DNA of 10,188 nt from contig NAVB01005455.1 in the NCBI GenBank assembly GCA_002179805.1, positions 1 to 10,188 of the forward strand, read 5' to 3'. The stretch's first letter is position 1; the number at the start of each line of letters is the position of its first letter. The notes under the pieces were generated by a model that was given only the letters and a program-made list of their open reading frames with translations, did no database searches and was not told the origin of the DNA. A program made the translations under genes and the position numbers. Positions 7,378-10,188 of the stretch are shown piece by piece. The DNA comes from Acanthamoeba lenticulata (Eukaryota; Discosea; Longamoebia; Acanthamoebidae).

Positions 7378-8387
7378 ATGGAGCAGGCGCGTTCTCTCGA
7401 TCTTGGCCTCTCCGACAACACGCCCACGCACCCCAATGGAGGCGATGCCCACTTCCTCCCCCATCAGCACCATCATGGTGGCCTGCACGTATTCGGTGTG
7501 GAAGAGCTGTCGCTGCACCCAGGTGCTACGGCCCCCATGGATGAAATGGCCCCAAATAGCGCACCTCCTGTTTCTTCTTCTTTCTCTAGCGGGCACGGTG
7601 TGGAGACCGAAGTTGATGTAGCCACGATTTTCTCTCAAGACGCCTCACACGAGGAGGACGGCCCAGATGACGAGGGGTTGAGCGCGGGAGATATGGACAT
7701 GAAGCGGGCGGAGATCACACGCACTTTCTTCCAGACCTTCTTCGAGTACCCTGTCGGGGCGCATGGGCAGGGCCTACAGCACCAAGTAGCAGTGGACCTG
7801 GTCGACTTCCTCTATGACAACGTCGTGCCGGCCCGCTACCGTCAACGCAAGCAGGAGCGCGCCAAGTACCGCCTCAACGAGCTCCGTGACGCCTTCCACA
7901 AGGCCTCCTCCTCCTCCTCCTCCACCGGTGGTGGTGTCGCCGACGCGCCGTCATTTCTTGCTGTTGCGACCGCCAGCGCCTCCTCCTCCTCTTCGTCTGC
8001 CGCTACCTCGGCTGTCCCGGCGGACGCACTGCCCGCCCGTTCCTTCTTGCCTCCTCCTCCTCCTCCTGCTTCCCCCTCCTCATCTTCTGCTTCTGCCGCT
8101 GCAGGCGCTACCACCACCACCACCACCACGACGACGACCACGACCACCGCCGCCATGGTGGCAATGATGGCGCCCGAGAGTGCATTCCCGACCGCTTTCC
8201 CTGACGGGCCCTCTCCTCTGCATCCACCGCCACCCCACCAGAACCAACAGCAGCAGCAGCAGCAGCAGCAGTATCAACAACGGCAGCAGTCGCACCCTCA
8301 CCAGCATCAGCACCACCACCACCATCACCACCAACATACTGCTCTTCCTCCACCCCCACACCACCACGCGCACGAGGAGCAGCAAAC

Positions 8388-8418
<31 letters not shown>

Positions 8419-9547
8419 ACGCAAATGGGCCTTGGTGGCGGCGGCGGGGGCAGTCATGTGCTGCTCCACGCTGCGGGCGGGGCTGGGCCCGCCGTGACTG
8501 CGGCTCCCGCAGAGAGTGCGCTGGCGGCAATGCTGGTGGTGGGGAGCACCGGCACCACGAGCGGCGGGTCGCCGACGGCAGCAGTGGTGGCGACACCGCC
8601 CACGAAGCGCAAACAGTCGATGTTCTTCGACAAGAAGGCGTGGACCAAGCGGCAGTCCAATCGGACCTACTGGCTGGGGATGCGCGGGCCCCTCTTCCCC
8701 GCCCACGCGCCCACGCTCCGCAAACTGGAGAGCCTCCTCGCCCGCACCTTGCCTCATCTCTCGCCCCACACCTTCCGCCTCGCGTGGGAGCGCCATCAGG
8801 CTCGGCGCTCGTCGCCTGCCCTCTCGGCGCTCGTCGCCTCTTCTTCTTCTTCTTCATCATCATCTTCTGCTGCTGCTGCTGTTGCCACAGATGCGCCTTC
8901 CGCTGGTGGGCGCGTTTCCTCCTGCGCCTCCTCTCCTGCTGTGATGCACTCGGGCGCGAGCAGCAGGCCGCCTCCGGCCAAGCAGGCGCGCATCGATGCT
9001 GCAGGAGGGGGTCCCTTCCTCCTGCCTGATGCCTCCTCGCACTCCGCTACTGCCTCGCCCCACATGGTGAACGGAGCCTCCTCTCCTCCGTTCCCGGCCT
9101 ACGACGTGTGGCGCGAATCCGACCAGGAGCAGGTGGATCACTCTCTTCCTGCCTCTGAGGCCTCCTCGTCCTTCGTGCATTTTGTGTTTGATGTGCCCGG
9201 CGTCCAGGAAGAGCCCAAGTTCACCTTCAGCAAAGCTACCCGCAAATGGCAGTTGAGCGGTTCGCCCCTCCCCCCTCCCCAAGCGCATGACGGCTGGGGG
9301 GATGCATCGTCCACAGCAACCTCCCTCCCAACCCGAGCGACCATCATCCTTGACTTGTTGCGTGGGACAACCACCGCCAGGTCATCGCCCCGAGACGGGA
9401 GTGGACTACCTTGTGCTGCAGCGGTGGCAGGGCAAGTTCACTGTGCAGGGCACCTTACCGCCTTCTGTCGACGTGAGTGCGGCTCCACGGACGGCCTTTG
9501 AGAATGGCGTCTACCATGTGGCCCTCCTGGAGTTTGTAGATGAGTGA
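7378..9547 (+). CDS. Low-complexity-rich protein with C-terminal HSP20/alpha-crystallin-like domain, two exons
   Basis: Exon 1 is 7378-9259 and exon 2 9381-9547, giving 682 aa. A first ordered block lies at about 106-176 (MKRAEITRTFFQTFFEYP, then HQVAVDLVDFLYDNVVPARY), predicted helical and basic at its end. A long disordered stretch follows: Ser runs, Pro/Ser tracts, about 12 Thr near 244-257, poly-Q near 291 and 338, and His-rich sequence between. A second block at about 410-485 starts with a bipartite basic motif (KRKQ, then KKAWTKRQ), a possible nuclear signal. The last about 88 residues resemble a small heat-shock domain: FVHFVFDVPGVQEEPKFTF (strands 2-3), RKWQLSG spliced to HRPETGVDYLVLQRWQGKF, and TAFENGVYHVALLEF (family: A-x-x-x-NGV-L-x-V). 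No C-terminal IxI motif is seen. Typical small HSPs are only 150-250 aa. Role unknown; chaperone activity is inferred from the fold only. ATG 7378 is the first in frame. Confidence 0.75.
8107..8150 (+). repeat. ACC/ACG repeat coding poly-Thr
   Basis: Consecutive ACC and ACG codons encode about 12 Thr. Codon mixing toward the 3' end suggests an older repeat than the pure CAG tracts downstream. Confidence 0.75.
8248..8418 (+). repeat. CAG poly-Q tracts flanking a His-rich stretch
   Basis: Two CAG runs (about 8248-8270 and 8389-8417) encode 8-10 Gln each. Between them lie CAC/CAT-rich codons giving a His-rich segment near 8311-8340. All three stay in the reading frame of the HSP20-domain protein, consistent with coding triplet repeats. 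Confidence 0.85.
9260..9380 (+). other. Intron inside the HSP20-like domain
   Basis: This 121-nt phase-1 intron has donor GTTCGC and acceptor CCGCCAG. Removing it joins WQLSG to HRPETGVDYLVLQRW and brings two halves of one beta-sandwich into one frame. The frame used by exon 1 otherwise runs on into unrelated sequence and stops at 9501. The 5' part is C-rich and a G6 lies at about 9296-9301. The donor is weak by general standards but resembles GTTCGT in guanylate kinase. Confidence 0.7.
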
Positions 9548-9614
9548 AGGCGGTCTTTGCGCATAGTGGTACTGCTGCGTTTCTTGTGTTGGTTTGCGAT
9601 TTGTACAGCCGCGC

Positions 9615-9620
9615 AATAAA
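9615..9620 (+). other. Polyadenylation signal AATAAA of the HSP20-domain gene
   Basis: AATAAA occurs 68 nt after the stop at 9547 and 33 nt before the convergent gene's stop at 9653. The two 3' ends share a gap of about 105 bp, so their transcripts may overlap. Confidence 0.6.
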
Positions 9621-9652
9621 TAGATTCATCCAGCCACCCCCGCCCCCAACTG

Positions 9653-10188
9653 CTAACAGCCCAGCTGCTTGGACCAGTCTTGCACGTTGGGGGGAAGGCT
9701 CAAGCCTTTGCGTCTGCGGTCGTGCTTGCGCGCGTTCGCAGTTAGTCGTGGTATATCCGTGGTGGAAGAACTGACTGCAGTGGGCAGTACGAGTCCGCCG
9801 CCTGCCGGCGGGAGCCCAGCCCCCACGGGCTGGCCAGCCTTCATCCCGGCAGGAGGCCGTTTGACGGAGAGAACAAGTTCCTCGAACTCATAGGCGTCGA
9901 TGCGTTCGGCAAATCCCAGTCCCACCACCCTCTGGCCGACCTGCCGGGGAGAATATGAAGAAAAGGCAGCACGCCAGTCAGTGACGTCATCGATGCATCG
10001 CAGCGACTGTAGCACACGTGCCTGCGCGCTCCCTGCTATGTCTAAGTGGAGCACGAAGAACCGGCGACTGTCCGTGGTGGGTTCCACGCGAGCCGCCCCG
10101 TCACCGAGAGTGCATGCCTCCCCCGGAGGGCGGACCAACCCAAACACGAAGGAGGCCTCCTCTTCTGATCCTCCGCCTCCTGGCACCC
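9653..10188 (-). CDS. NECAP-like (PHear domain) protein, 3' part, continues past the right edge
   Basis: A minus-strand frame is open from the window edge to TAG at 9653-9655. The segment ASFVFGLVRPP, then ARVEPTTDSRRFFVLHLD, then GQRVVGLGFAERIDAYEF matches the second half of the NECAP PHear domain (family: LFAxAPVD, VEKVTDSSRYFVIRI, GRxAFIGIGFGDRxDAFDF). NECAPs bind AP-2 and clathrin-coated vesicle proteins in endocytosis. The family alignment needs removal of an in-frame 75-nt intron at 10015-9941 (donor GTGCTA, branch-like CTGAC, acceptor CGGCAG). A second intron, 9874-9725 (donor GTTCTC, CTAAC motif, acceptor GCAAG), is possible but uncertain; without it the tail is Gly/Pro-rich. The C terminus reads NVQDWSKQLGC. 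The N-terminal half lies outside the window, so the family call rests on about 70 residues. Confidence 0.6.
   Translation of the reverse strand, partial: VPGGGGSEEEASFVFGLVRPPGEACTLGDGAARVEPTTDSRRFFVLHLDIAGSAQARVLQSLRCIDDVTDWRAAFSSYSPRQVGQRVVGLGFAERIDAYEFEELVLSVKRPPAGMKAGQPVGAGLPPAGGGLVLPTAVSSSTTDIPRLTANARKHDRRRKGLSLPPNVQDWSKQLGC

Noticed and set aside
7842..8863. Long minus-strand open frames opposite the HSP20-domain gene
   Set aside because: They are antisense reflections of triplet repeats (poly-V, poly-E, poly-L, poly-R) with no conserved features.
1..10188. tRNA, rRNA, transposon or integrated viral genes
   Set aside because: I saw no cloverleaf with A/B boxes, rRNA core sequence, transposase, reverse transcriptase or terminal repeats by eye. 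A covariance-model or repeat search would be needed to exclude small ones.

Overview
This is a dense, GC-rich, intron-containing nuclear fragment from a microbial eukaryote. Several families can only be read by splicing short GT-AG introns. AATAAA-type poly(A) signals follow the stop codons, and CTAAC branch-point-like motifs occur in some introns. Poly-Q, poly-S and His-rich tracts, very short intergenic gaps (about 85-140 bp) and strong G/C use at third codon positions suggest a free-living protist. An amoebozoan of the Acanthamoeba/Balamuthia sort is my best guess, but the window holds no phylogenetic marker that proves it. All exon joins below come from frame, splice-site phase and family alignment done by eye; none is backed by transcripts.

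Layout from left to right: (1) a possible 63-aa single-helix protein on the minus strand (9-200). (2) A two-exon minus-strand gene (323-1135) for a mitochondrial J-like membrane protein without a recognisable HPD motif. (3) An 86-bp A/T-rich divergent promoter (1136-1221). (4) An eight-exon plus-strand gene (1222-2995) for an OST3/OST6-type oligosaccharyltransferase subunit, 336 aa, which seems to lack the redox CxxC. (5) A five-exon guanylate kinase (3135-4049, 194 aa), with one intron best explained as GC-AG. (6) A gene of about eleven exons (4151-7271, about 492 aa) for an unrecognised, probably mitochondrial, two-helix membrane protein. (7) A two-exon gene (7378-9547, 682 aa) for a low-complexity-rich protein ending in an HSP20/alpha-crystallin-like domain that is split by an intron. 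(8) The 3' part of a minus-strand gene resembling the NECAP endocytic family (9653 to beyond the right edge), convergent with gene 7.

The genes do not form one pathway: they cover ER N-glycosylation, purine nucleotide metabolism, mitochondrial membrane proteins, chaperone-like and endocytic functions, as expected of an ordinary housekeeping region. The most unusual feature is intron architecture. Most longer introns carry a pure C run of 8-11 bases. In the second half of gene 6, four successive introns pair a C-rich 5' part with a G11-G13 run nearer the 3' splice site, so each could fold into an intron-spanning hairpin.
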